Shown: positions 8,797-17,924, counted from the first letter of the stretch. The stretch: 64,000 bases of DNA from Flavobacterium limnophilum (GCF_027111315.2 NZ_CP114289.2:3348001-3412000), one strand, 5' to 3'. Notes: a model not told the origin generated them from the sequence alone. Program-made: numbers and translations.

Positions 8797-10221
8797 ATGA
8801 AAAAACATTTTTATTATGCAATGTTATTTTTACTATTTTTAACTGCATCTTGTGTCAGTGAGAAAATAGAAACCACAGAGGACAAAGCAAGTTACAATCC
8901 GGAAACCGTTTGGGCTTATGACGGAGACAATACCACTTTGAGCAAAGTGATTCAAGAACTAAAAAGCGGCCCCAACAGGGAAAAGCTAGAAAGAAGACTC
9001 TTAAAGAATGATGTATTATGGAAAGAATCCAAATTTGTTATTATCGACAATAAAAAAAGAATTTTAGTGCCGTTTTTAAGCATTAACAAGGACAATGTTA
9101 TAGGAGTTTTGTCTTTAGTTAAAGACTCCGAAGGAAAAACAACTTTTGATATGGTAGTACGTAAAGATCTTATGACCAAATCGGCAACACTTCCGTTTTG
9201 GAAACGAGGCATTTGGGCTGGATATTTCATGGCTCTAGACAAAGATATATTAGGAATAAAAAACGGAAATCCAGGCCTTAAAATCACTCCAATTGAAACA
9301 AATTCTAAACGAAAAACAAATAGCTCTGCTATAGCAAGAACGATTTGTGAAGATGTTTTTGACTATGAAATGGGTGTTTATTATGTTGAATATTATGTTG
9401 AAAACGGAGAATATTATGTTGAACCTTCTTCTGCCACAATAATTTACACTTATCCAGTTTATAAATCAGTATGTTATGATGTGCCTGATGAGGGTGGTGA
9501 AGGTGGTGAAGGTGGTGGTGGCATTTCAATAGAGAACGAAATTAAAAACAATCTTGATCCTTGTCCAAGTCAAATTTTAAACGAATTAAAGAATGCTACA
9601 AATAATGATATTGCAAATATATTAACAAAATTCGGAGCGAGTAAAATTTATACTGTAACTATGGTTAGTGGTAATTCAGGGACTAATCCTGCAACAACTA
9701 AAATGACAAGTCCTTTTTGTTATTTAATTACAATGAGTAATGATAGATATACTTCAGCAACAAAATTATATAAAGCGGCAAATTTATTACATGAAATAGT
9801 ACATGCGTATTTTTTGAGTTTGGTGGATGATAATACAAATAATACTACAACAAATCCTGCCGCTTATGATAATCTTGAGGCGTTATTTCAAGCATTTTGC
9901 GACAAGAATTACCCTCTAAATCCAAATGAGAAACAGGATGTTCACCACGAAGTAATGGCAAATAAATATGTAAGTGCCATTGCTAATGCTCTACAAGAAT
10001 ACAATAATATTAACGACCCTAATGGGCTTGTTCCTTATCAAGTTTATTCTGATTTAGCTTGGGGAGGTCTTTATGGCACACCAGCATATGAAAAACATTT
10101 TGAAAATAAAGCGAATGAAAAAGCAAGAGTGGAGAATAGGTCTAAATGTGAACAAGCTGGAAGTACTCAAGGTGCAGGCACACCAAACGCACAAACTCCA
10201 ATAGGTAAACCTTGTAATTAA
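8797..10221 (+). CDS. secreted lipoprotein with Gly/Glu linker and HExxH zinc-protease-like C-terminal domain
   Basis: A 474-residue protein. Residues 1-19 are a lipoprotein signal (lipobox TASC). Residues 30-180 form an N-terminal domain I do not recognise (it includes the run PFWKRGIWAGYFMALDKD). A Cys/Tyr-rich linker follows (ICEDVFDY to VCYDVPDE), then a GGEGGEGGGG hinge near 235. The C-terminal domain (about 245-450) carries LLHEIVHAY near 332, a gluzincin-type HExxH site, with DVHHEVMANKY about 60 residues later as a possible source of the third metal ligand. The next gene follows 13 bases on. The function is not known; a secreted peptidase or a modular effector are the best guesses. 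Confidence 0.6.
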   Translation: MKKHFYYAMLFLLFLTASCVSEKIETTEDKASYNPETVWAYDGDNTTLSKVIQELKSGPNREKLERRLLKNDVLWKESKFVIIDNKKRILVPFLSINKDNVIGVLSLVKDSEGKTTFDMVVRKDLMTKSATLPFWKRGIWAGYFMALDKDILGIKNGNPGLKITPIETNSKRKTNSSAIARTICEDVFDYEMGVYYVEYYVENGEYYVEPSSATIIYTYPVYKSVCYDVPDEGGEGGEGGGGISIENEIKNNLDPCPSQILNELKNATNNDIANILTKFGASKIYTVTMVSGNSGTNPATTKMTSPFCYLITMSNDRYTSATKLYKAANLLHEIVHAYFLSLVDDNTNNTTTNPAAYDNLEALFQAFCDKNYPLNPNEKQDVHHEVMANKYVSAIANALQEYNNINDPNGLVPYQVYSDLAWGGLYGTPAYEKHFENKANEKARVENRSKCEQAGSTQGAGTPNAQTPIGKPCN

Positions 10222-10234
10222 AAATCAAATAAAA

Positions 10235-10858
10235 ATGAAAAACTTTATAATTTTTATACTATTGGGTATTATTTGCAGAGAGGGATATTCACAACCAAAA
10301 AATGTTTTTGAAAAAGATAAAATAGAAGCCATTAATAGCTATTTAGACACCACTTTAAAAGAAAAATCTGAAAAAATCATTATTACAAAAGAAAAAATAA
10401 ATACTAATGAAACAATAAGAATGTTTTTATGCGATGAATATAATCCTTTTTTATGCAAATATAAAGTTTGGGAAAACAGGGAAAATGTTCTTTTATACAA
10501 TGAAGAAGATTTTATAAAAATGAAAAAAGAATATCAGGATACAATTTCTGACAATAAAGAAAAGTGGTTAACAAACAGTTATTGGAAACCCGAAAATTTT
10601 AAAAATAAACATATAACTTTCGAACCTTTTGAAGATGTCTTTGTAAAATTAGAACGTTCGTTATTCCCTAAAGAGCAACAAACAATGATATATTCTTTTT
10701 CAGAACCTATTTATTATAAAAATAAAAAGTATCTATTGTTTTCAGTAACAGTTGGTTCAACAAATTTTGCGCACTTTCAAAATTCAGTTGTAGTAATGAA
10801 GAAATTAAAAGAACAATGGGTTTTAGAAGTTGAAATTGGAGATTATATCATTAATTAA
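10235..10858 (+). CDS. hypothetical secreted protein, possible partner of the upstream lipoprotein
   Basis: A 207-residue protein with an N-terminal export signal (residues 1-19, ending about GYSQ) and no lipobox, so probably periplasmic. The mature part is lysine- and aromatic-rich with no motif I recognise. It begins 13 bases after the lipoprotein stop and is surely cotranscribed. A secreted small protein directly behind a putative secreted peptidase fits an inhibitor or immunity role, but nothing in its own sequence proves this. Confidence 0.55.
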   Translation: MKNFIIFILLGIICREGYSQPKNVFEKDKIEAINSYLDTTLKEKSEKIIITKEKINTNETIRMFLCDEYNPFLCKYKVWENRENVLLYNEEDFIKMKKEYQDTISDNKEKWLTNSYWKPENFKNKHITFEPFEDVFVKLERSLFPKEQQTMIYSFSEPIYYKNKKYLLFSVTVGSTNFAHFQNSVVVMKKLKEQWVLEVEIGDYIIN

Positions 10859-10888
10859 ATTTTAAAATCAAACAAAAGCTTAAAAACA

Positions 10889-11584
10889 ATGCAAACAGTA
10901 TGTGGAGATATTCCTGTTAGAGAAATTTGTATCACATATTCAGAATGTGATAGCTATGATTCTGGAGAGACTTGGGTTAATTGTTATGAAACTGGCAAAA
11001 GTTGTTGGTATAATTATGAATGGAGTTGCTGGGAAGTGCCTGATGAACCAACTGATCCGACTGATCCGACTGATCCAACTGGCCCACCTTGCCCAACAGG
11101 ATACGAAAAGGATGCTAATGGGAATTGTGTTCCTATAAATCAATGTGCTAATGCTGACCCCGAAGCCATTTTCAATAGCCTAGCCATTTCAGACGAATTG
11201 ATTAGTATTACACCTGTGAATTCCCCATCGAATTCTAAATTATCTACAACTTCTTCAACAGATTCGAAATTTTATACTTGGAAGTGTATAAACGATAATC
11301 TGTATTATAGCATAATAAGTACCGAAATAGGAACAACAAAACTAACTGGTAATCCTAATTATCCTAAAGAATGGGTTTCTTTTACACACGCTAGTCTCTC
11401 TCCCAAAGGCACATTGATTTGTGGTTCTATCTCAATCACTTCTGAAGCCCACATTGCTACAGTTGGCAAATATTTTGCTGAAATGGAATTAAGCTTAGGC
11501 CTAAATGTTACGTCTGAAGCGGCAGGCACTCCAGTAAATAGATATTTTTATTTTACTCCTAAAAAAACTTTTAGTGCAAATTGA
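10889..11584 (+). CDS. leaderless paralogue of the upstream lipoprotein's linker plus a different C-terminal domain (orphan tip)
   Basis: A 231-residue product with no signal peptide. Its first 55 residues align with the linker of the lipoprotein at 8797: QTVCGDI to RTICEDV at the start, and CWEVPDE to CYDVPDE at the end. The hinge is PTDPTDPTDPT instead of GGEGGEG. After CPTGYEKDANGNC the remaining 140 residues are unrelated to the zincin domain and unknown to me. An in-frame stop (that of the preceding gene) lies 11 codons upstream, so the N-terminal half is truly missing. It may be silent without recombination onto a full-length N-terminus, or a pseudogene. Confidence 0.5.
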   Translation: MQTVCGDIPVREICITYSECDSYDSGETWVNCYETGKSCWYNYEWSCWEVPDEPTDPTDPTDPTGPPCPTGYEKDANGNCVPINQCANADPEAIFNSLAISDELISITPVNSPSNSKLSTTSSTDSKFYTWKCINDNLYYSIISTEIGTTKLTGNPNYPKEWVSFTHASLSPKGTLICGSISITSEAHIATVGKYFAEMELSLGLNVTSEAAGTPVNRYFYFTPKKTFSAN

Positions 11585-12323
11585 TTCAAACAAAAGGATT
11601 AAAGCGGCCTCAACCGCTTTAATCCTTATTATAGCCTTAACATTCTATTCTTTTGTTAACTACAAAAAACCAATTAGAAAAATAATAACAACCTATTGTT
11701 TTCCTTCAATTATTGATGGAAAACTTCATGAATTAATAGACAGCACATCCATAATTTATAAGGATAATTTCACACTATATGAAATGATGCCTAATCATAC
11801 ATCTAAAATTCGTAAAGACTCAATACTCGATGAACAGGTCAAGTATAAATACTTTATCATAAAAAAAGGAGAGAGGTATGGTTTTCTCTATGACTCTTTA
11901 AATGTAGGAAATAATCGCAAATTATTAGCCGATTCACTATTACAAAAAACAGGTTTTCTAGATGGAGATCTTTTTAAAAATAGAAACAAATATAATCTAA
12001 ACAAAATCATAAAAAGCAAAGGAGAATATGCGAAAATAGAGATTTATATTCCTAAAGTAAAAGAAAAATTTTCTCCTGATACAACGCTAATATACTATTC
12101 AAAAGAATTAAAAAACATAGAATTTTCATTATCCCAAAGTTTAGACAGCGATAGTGAAACAAAAGTTTGTAAAATCCAGTTTGTGTTTAATTCAAAATTT
12201 GATAAAGACCATAAAATGATTTTTCCACAATCTAGCCATTGGTTTTTAATTAAAGAAGACATCTCTTCAAATCTCTCAAAATATGATGATTTTATTAATG
12301 CTTTTCGAAACCAAAACAATTAA
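11574..12323 (+). CDS. hypothetical membrane-anchored protein
   Basis: A 249-residue protein whose start overlaps the previous stop by 11 bases, indicating translational coupling. Residues 10-27 (AASTALILIIALTFYSF) form one uncleaved membrane anchor; the rest is predicted extracytoplasmic, lysine/serine-rich and without a recognised domain. By position it is the partner of the orphan-tip protein, as the gene at 10235 is of the full-length lipoprotein. Very AT-rich codon use, as for the rest of this cluster. Confidence 0.5.
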   Translation: MQIDSNKRIKAASTALILIIALTFYSFVNYKKPIRKIITTYCFPSIIDGKLHELIDSTSIIYKDNFTLYEMMPNHTSKIRKDSILDEQVKYKYFIIKKGERYGFLYDSLNVGNNRKLLADSLLQKTGFLDGDLFKNRNKYNLNKIIKSKGEYAKIEIYIPKVKEKFSPDTTLIYYSKELKNIEFSLSQSLDSDSETKVCKIQFVFNSKFDKDHKMIFPQSSHWFLIKEDISSNLSKYDDFINAFRNQNN

Positions 12324-12325
12324 TT

Positions 12326-12502
12326 ATGGATAATGCAACAATAGTAGAAGATTTTGACTTAACAATGATGTTATATCAAATTTTGACAATAGCAATAATG
12401 ATTCTAGGCGTTTTTATAATTGCTGTTACAATAAAAAAAGTCTGGCGTTTTTTAGACAAGGCTACGGAGTATTTTGATAATAAAAACAATTCAGACGAAT
12501 AA
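12326..12502 (+). CDS. 58-residue single-span membrane protein
   Basis: ATG at 12326 lies 3 bases after the preceding stop. The product has an acidic N-terminus (MDNATIVEDFDL), one strongly hydrophobic span (about 15-36, ILTIAIMILGVFIIAVTI), then a basic and acidic tail (KKVWRFLDKATEYFDN). The membrane helix followed by positively charged residues predicts N-out, C-in topology. The tight spacing and an immediately following hairpin place it as the last gene of the accessory operon. Function unknown. Confidence 0.55.
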   Translation: MDNATIVEDFDLTMMLYQILTIAIMILGVFIIAVTIKKVWRFLDKATEYFDNKNNSDE

Positions 12503-12523
12503 ATATCTCGTAAAACACAAAAT

Positions 12524-12559
12524 GCAAAAGTACCAAATTTAAAAGCTTGGTGCTTTTGC
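12524..12559. terminator. hairpin at the end of the accessory operon
   Basis: Arms GCAAAAGTACCAA (12524-12536) and TTGGTGCTTTTGC (12547-12559) pair fully with one G-U. No strong T run follows, so it may be a weak terminator. Confidence 0.6.
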
Positions 12560-12593
12560 TATTTATACAACCCAAATTACGTTACCCTAAATT

Positions 12594-14120
12594 ATGAAAA
12601 AACTTATTTTATTTCTATCAACACTTCTTATTGGTTGGAATAGCTATTCGCAACAAAACAAAAACGCTTTAAAGGAAGCAATCAAAAACAATACTCAACT
12701 TGAGGCAGTCATCAACCATTACAAAAAAGAAGACAATCAGGACAAGCTGCGAGCCGCTTACTTTTTGATTGCCAATATGAATAGTAAAGGCACTTATAGC
12801 AACGATTTGGTGGATAGTAAAGGAATTTCTGTTGATTTCAATATTTCTAATTTTGAAAATGAAGCAACCGAAAAGAAATGGTTAGATTCTGTTACAACAG
12901 TTAGAGGAAAGCTAAATGAAAAAGAAATTTTTCTTCCAGATTCTAAGCACATTACTTCTCAATTCTTGATAGACAATATTGATAGGGCGTTTGAAGCAAG
13001 GCAAAAAAGTCCGTTTTGCAAAGACCTGTCCGAAGCCGATTTCTATGAATACATATTACCCTATCGAGTAAATACCGAAAAATTGGAATCGTGGAGAAAC
13101 AGTGTTTTAAACGACTTTTCGAAAGCACAAAAAGATTCAATTTACAGTTTTACAACTGTTCTTGCCGCAGCCAATTATGTGGACAGAATATACCAAAAAC
13201 GCTTTGAATTTGGAGGAAATCGTTATTTCAAGCAAAAAAACGTTCGCTCCTACTCTGAATTATTGCGTGACAAAGCGGGAAAATGTGACGATATGTGCAA
13301 TTTGGTAGTTTTTGCACTTCGAGCATTGGGAATTCCAAGTGGTTTTGATGGCATTCGGTACAAAAGAGCCTCCAATGATGTGGGACATCAATGGGTTTTT
13401 GTTCTAGATACCAAAACAAACAAAAACTATCCTTTTGATGCCTTGTCCAATAATGGTCCAGGTTTTTTTAATCTGCCCTACAAAAATGCGCCTAAAGTAC
13501 TTCGGAAACAATTTGCTCTTGTACTTGATGCTTCCATAAAAAAGGATCAATCTATAATTCATCCCGATTTTTTCGAAGATAATTCCCTTGATGTAACCTC
13601 CGAGTATTTTGAAACAACAAATGTGGCAATTGCTTTAGAGAAGAAATACCAAGAACCTTTGTATTTAAGCATTTGGCACAAAGGCTGGTGGAAACCTGTG
13701 GATTACTTTTATGAATCGAATCAAACTACTGTAACTTTTAAGAATGTATCCAAAGACAATTTATACTGCCTTACCAAATATCGTTTTTTTGCCACAGAAG
13801 AAATAAACGAACCCTTTATAATAAACAGATATGGAGAAATAAAATATATCAGTTCAATTGGATTAAAAAAGGACATCAACTTGAATGATTATGTGAACAA
13901 AGAATTAAAAAACGCAAAAAACAACGCCCAAGTTTTGGATTTCGAGACTAAAACAGAACTTTACCGCAAGGTTGTTCAAGAAAATTTAAAAAAGGACGAA
14001 TGGATTCTTTTTTCAAAAGACAGTCTAAAAACCAATACATTGTATCTTTTCGTAGATGAATCGAACAAAATCAATAAAGTCTTCTTGCTAAAGAATGATG
14101 GAAGTGTCGATTGGTATTAA
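12594..14120 (+). CDS. secreted transglutaminase-like protein
   Basis: A 508-residue protein with a cleavable signal (1-20, ending SYSQ). A transglutaminase-like papain-fold core sits at about 215-285: GKCDDMCNLVVFALRALGIP holds the catalytic Cys in the usual GxC context, followed by GHQWVFVLD with the catalytic His and PFDAL with the Asp. The region after 330 is a beta-rich domain without a name I can give. Bacterial members act as cysteine proteases or peptide ligases, or are structural. It follows the accessory cluster but is separated from it by a hairpin; whether it belongs functionally is open. Confidence 0.7.
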   Translation: MKKLILFLSTLLIGWNSYSQQNKNALKEAIKNNTQLEAVINHYKKEDNQDKLRAAYFLIANMNSKGTYSNDLVDSKGISVDFNISNFENEATEKKWLDSVTTVRGKLNEKEIFLPDSKHITSQFLIDNIDRAFEARQKSPFCKDLSEADFYEYILPYRVNTEKLESWRNSVLNDFSKAQKDSIYSFTTVLAAANYVDRIYQKRFEFGGNRYFKQKNVRSYSELLRDKAGKCDDMCNLVVFALRALGIPSGFDGIRYKRASNDVGHQWVFVLDTKTNKNYPFDALSNNGPGFFNLPYKNAPKVLRKQFALVLDASIKKDQSIIHPDFFEDNSLDVTSEYFETTNVAIALEKKYQEPLYLSIWHKGWWKPVDYFYESNQTTVTFKNVSKDNLYCLTKYRFFATEEINEPFIINRYGEIKYISSIGLKKDINLNDYVNKELKNAKNNAQVLDFETKTELYRKVVQENLKKDEWILFSKDSLKTNTLYLFVDESNKINKVFLLKNDGSVDWY

Positions 14121-14161
14121 ATTATTCAACCAGAATATAACAATTTTCAATCTCGCCAACA

Positions 14162-14189
14162 AAAAAGGCTGTCAAAAGACAGCCTTTTT
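14162..14189. terminator. bidirectional terminator between the transglutaminase-like gene and the amylase gene
   Basis: AAAAAGGCTGTC-AAAA-GACAGCCTTTTT, a perfect 12-base stem with A and T tracts on either side, between two convergent genes. Confidence 0.92.
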
Positions 14190-14207
14190 ACTTTTACAAA
14201 GCAAATT

Positions 14208-17108
14208 CTATTGCTTTAATAGCTTCATTACTTTAATTTCATTGTTTTCGTCAAGTGCTTTTACCACATAAATTCCTTTATTCAAATCACTAATGTAAAA
14301 TTGATTTTCTTTTGTCTGCCTAGCATTAAATCTTTTTACCAATTGTCCCGTGATGGAATAAATCTCCACTTTGGAACTATTTGCGTTTAAAGTAAAATAA
14401 TCCGAGGCTGGATTTGGGTACAAATAAATTTCGCCGTTCACTTCAAACTTGTCAGTTCCCAATGAAGACTGTTTGTTGCCATAAATCCTAAATCCACCTG
14501 CTTCTATGGCAATGGTTGCCGTTGTGCTTGTCACCTGAACAGGAGAGTTATCCATCAAGTTGTACCAAGTTCCCGTATAAGGAAAATCTGGAACGACATT
14601 TTGGGTCGTCACGTCCAAATTAGTAAGCACCACAACATTTTTCAATTGCGTGGAAGGCAATGAATTGTCCCAAATAAACAATCTTGGAGTATAAGTTCCG
14701 GATTGAATATCGAAACTTCCGTTAAATACAGCTTCCGTTGTTTTTAGGGCTATCATTTTTGCCCAATCAAAATAGATTTTATTTCTATTGACATCTCCAA
14801 GCCAATTGTTTGCCCATTGCGGTTGCGGTTTCGTGTCCAACTTACAATCTCCACTTGGCACGCCTCCATCATAATCCGTGTTTACTGTCCCGTTGTTACA
14901 AGTCCAAATAGACTTTTCCCAACCCAATTCGCCAAAATGCCAAATCATTTTTGGACCAGGAACCAGAAGTGACACGGCTCCAATGGCCGACATTCTGGAC
15001 AAAGCCACATTCAGATTCTTTACATCATGAGCAGGATTAGAACTTTGACCGTATTGCAGGTTTTTATACATCAATCGTTCTTCGTCGTGGCTTTCGGCAT
15101 ATCCCATCAATCTTTTTCCGGTAAACCCGCGGCTGTCATAACCCATTCTTTCGATGTTTTTATCTCCGGTTTGACCCATCGACAATTCATTGTACCTGTC
15201 GGTCATTTTGCCCCACATCATCACGCCTTTGCTTGGTGTTTCGGCAATTCTGTAATTGGCCCATTGTTGCTCTTCGTTGTCATTGCCCAAATGCTCGAAA
15301 ATGGCATAATGCGTTGGATCCAAACTCCAGGAATAATCGGCATATTCTTTAAGAAAATCCACCCGGTCTTGTTGGTAAACATTGGTGCAATTATCCTGGG
15401 CAGTTGAAGTAGTCGTAAAAGGGCAGTTTTGGGTAAAACCTTTGGTCAAATCCCAACGGAAACCATCAATTTTGTACTCTTCTATCCATTGTTTGATGAC
15501 CCTTTTTACATAATTTTTTGTTCTGGGTTGTTGGTGGTTGAAATCATTCCCAACATTGTAACTGTGCATCGCCGAGAAATTGAAATAAGGATTCTCGACA
15601 GATGGACTTCCCCAGCCGTCACCGTCGGGATCATTCATCCACATTCTATCCATCGGGTTTCTTCCAAATGCGTGATTCAATGCAACGTCCAGAATCACGG
15701 CAATTCCGTTTTGATGACATAAATCTATGAACTGTTTCAGTTTTGCGCTTGTACCATAAGCCTTGTCCAAAGCCATATGAAAAGAGGTGTTGTACCCCCA
15801 ACTTTCGTTACCTTCAAATTCCATTATGGGCATTAATTCGATGGCGTTGATTTTCAAATTTTTGAAATAATCGATTCTGTCAATCAGGTTTTGGTAACTT
15901 CTGTTGGCATCAAAATCCCTGACCAAAACTTCGTAAACCACCAGTTTGTCTTTTTCCGGTTTCACGAAATTGGTTGTTGATGTACTCCAATCATAAGGAG
16001 TTTGCCCGGTTTGCAAAACAGTAACTTCGCGCTCTTGTCCGACTGGATAAGCTGGAAGATTGGGATAATTACCGGCTGGAATCGAAGCATCTTCGTCTTG
16101 ATTCAAAACCAAGGTAGAATAGGGATCGGCCGTTTTCACCACGGAGGGCGTATTGGACATTGGAGTCGCATCGACTACCCAATATTGATAAGTATAATTA
16201 GTTCCGGAAACCAGACCCGTCAATTCCAGCCAAAATTTGCCTGAAGCATCGTCTTTTTTCATGGCATAAGCGGCAGTTGGCAGCCAATTATTGAAACTTC
16301 CTGCCACATATACAAAATCTTTTAATGGAGCGTCCAATACCAAAGTTGCCTTTGTGGCATCGCCAAAATTGTAATTAATTCCGTCAACCAATCCCGCCGG
16401 CATTGCTTGGGAAACAGTTCCTGGATTGACGATTGCCGAGAACTTTTTTATTATTGTTGTTGCCCCTTGCGTGACCTCCAACTCGTAATTTTGATTCGCC
16501 GTAATATTCGTATGGGAATAAGTATAGTTTGAAGTGCTTGGATTGGTGTTGATGGAAACGCCATTGGCTTTTAAATTATAACTGGCAACTCCATTGGTGT
16601 TATTTGCCACAATGTTCAAACTTCCGCCTGATGCAATTATGTTGGCACTATTTTGCAATGGAGTGGTCAAGTTTACGTTCATTAGTCCTACCTCAACAAG
16701 AATGTCTTGCGATTTTTTGTCACCTGTACCGTCTTTTGCTTTTATTAAAAAACCGATTTTTCCAATTCCTGTCGTGTTGTAATACGTTGTAGGAGTTATT
16801 GTTTTGGTATAAGTATCCGAAACGGAATTGTAGGTGAATCTACTGGCTTCGTCAGAAGCATTCCAAGTACCATTTAGCGGTGTTCCTTTTTGGGTCGTAT
16901 CATTCAAGTCAAAAGCCCAGGCCCACATATACAGTGCATTGCCGACAACTCCCCACGAGGCTTCGTTTATACTGTTTCCATTGATGGTAATAGTTATGGC
17001 AGTTGTTTCCTCGAATGAAGCAGGGTTTACGGAATAAGTAACCGTTTGCTGCTGGGCAGAAGTTACTATCGTCAAAAAAAACAAGAATAAAAATGTAATT
17101 TTTTTCAT
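14208..17108 (-). CDS. secreted GH13 alpha-amylase with type IX secretion C-terminal domain
   Basis: A 966-residue extracellular amylase. Signal peptide 1-18; an N-terminal beta-domain with starch-binding character (about 20-230); a CBM48-like domain (about 240-345, FVYVAGSFNNWLP); the GH13 barrel (about 380-780); and a C-terminal T9SS sorting domain (about 893-966, LYPNPASDYF to GIYVVKAL). Catalytic residues: nucleophile D553 (GFRWD), acid/base E605 (FEHLG) and D675 (SHDEE). The T9SS domain puts it on the cell surface or in the medium, where it would make maltodextrins for the SusCD porin encoded upstream. A hairpin lies between it and the SusE gene, so its expression may be partly uncoupled. 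Confidence 0.93.
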   Translation of the reverse strand: MKKITFLFLFFLTIVTSAQQQTVTYSVNPASFEETTAITITINGNSINEASWGVVGNALYMWAWAFDLNDTTQKGTPLNGTWNASDEASRFTYNSVSDTYTKTITPTTYYNTTGIGKIGFLIKAKDGTGDKKSQDILVEVGLMNVNLTTPLQNSANIIASGGSLNIVANNTNGVASYNLKANGVSINTNPSTSNYTYSHTNITANQNYELEVTQGATTIIKKFSAIVNPGTVSQAMPAGLVDGINYNFGDATKATLVLDAPLKDFVYVAGSFNNWLPTAAYAMKKDDASGKFWLELTGLVSGTNYTYQYWVVDATPMSNTPSVVKTADPYSTLVLNQDEDASIPAGNYPNLPAYPVGQEREVTVLQTGQTPYDWSTSTTNFVKPEKDKLVVYEVLVRDFDANRSYQNLIDRIDYFKNLKINAIELMPIMEFEGNESWGYNTSFHMALDKAYGTSAKLKQFIDLCHQNGIAVILDVALNHAFGRNPMDRMWMNDPDGDGWGSPSVENPYFNFSAMHSYNVGNDFNHQQPRTKNYVKRVIKQWIEEYKIDGFRWDLTKGFTQNCPFTTTSTAQDNCTNVYQQDRVDFLKEYADYSWSLDPTHYAIFEHLGNDNEEQQWANYRIAETPSKGVMMWGKMTDRYNELSMGQTGDKNIERMGYDSRGFTGKRLMGYAESHDEERLMYKNLQYGQSSNPAHDVKNLNVALSRMSAIGAVSLLVPGPKMIWHFGELGWEKSIWTCNNGTVNTDYDGGVPSGDCKLDTKPQPQWANNWLGDVNRNKIYFDWAKMIALKTTEAVFNGSFDIQSGTYTPRLFIWDNSLPSTQLKNVVVLTNLDVTTQNVVPDFPYTGTWYNLMDNSPVQVTSTTATIAIEAGGFRIYGNKQSSLGTDKFEVNGEIYLYPNPASDYFTLNANSSKVEIYSITGQLVKRFNARQTKENQFYISDLNKGIYVVKALDENNEIKVMKLLKQ

Positions 17109-17129
17109 AATTTTCTGGTATTAAGAAAA

Positions 17130-17155
17130 AAAGGGCTGTTAAAAAACAGCCCTTT
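17130..17155 (-). terminator. terminator-like hairpin after the sus operon
   Basis: AAAGGGCTGTT-AAAAA-AACAGCCCTTT, between the last SusE-type gene and the amylase gene on the minus strand. The A-rich plus-strand side gives a T tract on the minus strand, so termination or attenuation before the amylase gene is likely. Confidence 0.8.
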
Positions 17156-17174
17156 ATTCGGTTAACGGCATTTA

Positions 17175-17924
17175 CTAAAGTTTAGTAACTGTATATTTTT
17201 TGGCATTAAAGTCTGCGGTAATCTTATAAGTACCTGCGACAGTTATTGGAATATCAGCACCTTTTAAAACTAAGTCTCCACCGGTTGCACTATTGCTGCC
17301 ATAATTGGTTCCCCAACCATCATCCAACCTAAATTTATAAGCACCCGGAACCATGTTGATGGTAATTGAATAGGTTTTGGTGTTTAAATCATAATTCAAG
17401 TTGGTATCTGAATCCCATCCTGTTGGAGTAGCACTTCCGATAATTCCCCAGTCTGGCCATGCCGGATACGGAGTTAGTTTTATGGTATAAAAATTAGATG
17501 CTTGCACTACACTACCTGTTGTACCTACAGTAGATTTTACGCGAACATCAATAGAACTTTCGACAAAAGGAGGAAATCCTGAGTTTAATGCTGCTGCATT
17601 TAGCTCACCTACGGTAAAGTTTTTAAACCTGTCTGTAGAAGTTGCCACTACAACAGGAGAAGCAAACTTGGTTCCCGCTGCTGCAAATTCCACACTATAG
17701 TTTACGACAGTTGCAGTACCATTATAGGCTGCATAGTTCCAAACTACCGTTGTTGCCAAATCATTTGGTTTAGTCTTATCCAGAACAAGAGTAAAACCCG
17801 TTGCAGGCGCAACCAATACAGGTGCAGCATTTGTCGCAACAGCTTCTCTATCTTCTACTGAATCAGTACAAGATACTGTCGCCATGCTTATAAAAGCAAT
17901 TAGAAATTTAATTGTATTTTTCAT
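17175..17924 (-). CDS. SusE-like outer-membrane starch-binding lipoprotein, short form
   Basis: A 249-residue lipoprotein (lipobox TVSC, Cys19). The N-terminal SusE domain (about 30-135) is an Ig-like spacer. One C-terminal carbohydrate-binding repeat (about 150-249) begins WGIIGSATPTGWDSD and contains FRLDDGWGTNYG; the tryptophans are the expected glycan-stacking residues. It follows the longer paralogue by 10 bases in the operon. SusE/F proteins hold starch chains at the cell surface and tune the size of oligosaccharides taken up by SusCD. It is shorter than its neighbour by exactly one repeat. Confidence 0.9.
   Translation of the reverse strand: MKNTIKFLIAFISMATVSCTDSVEDREAVATNAAPVLVAPATGFTLVLDKTKPNDLATTVVWNYAAYNGTATVVNYSVEFAAAGTKFASPVVVATSTDRFKNFTVGELNAAALNSGFPPFVESSIDVRVKSTVGTTGSVVQASNFYTIKLTPYPAWPDWGIIGSATPTGWDSDTNLNYDLNTKTYSITINMVPGAYKFRLDDGWGTNYGSNSATGGDLVLKGADIPITVAGTYKITADFNAKKYTVTKL

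Noticed and set aside
8694-8870. Open frame MSSFVFPESL... ahead of and overlapping the lipoprotein start
   Set aside because: Out of frame with the lipoprotein, no recognisable domain, overlaps its signal-peptide coding region; likely chance.
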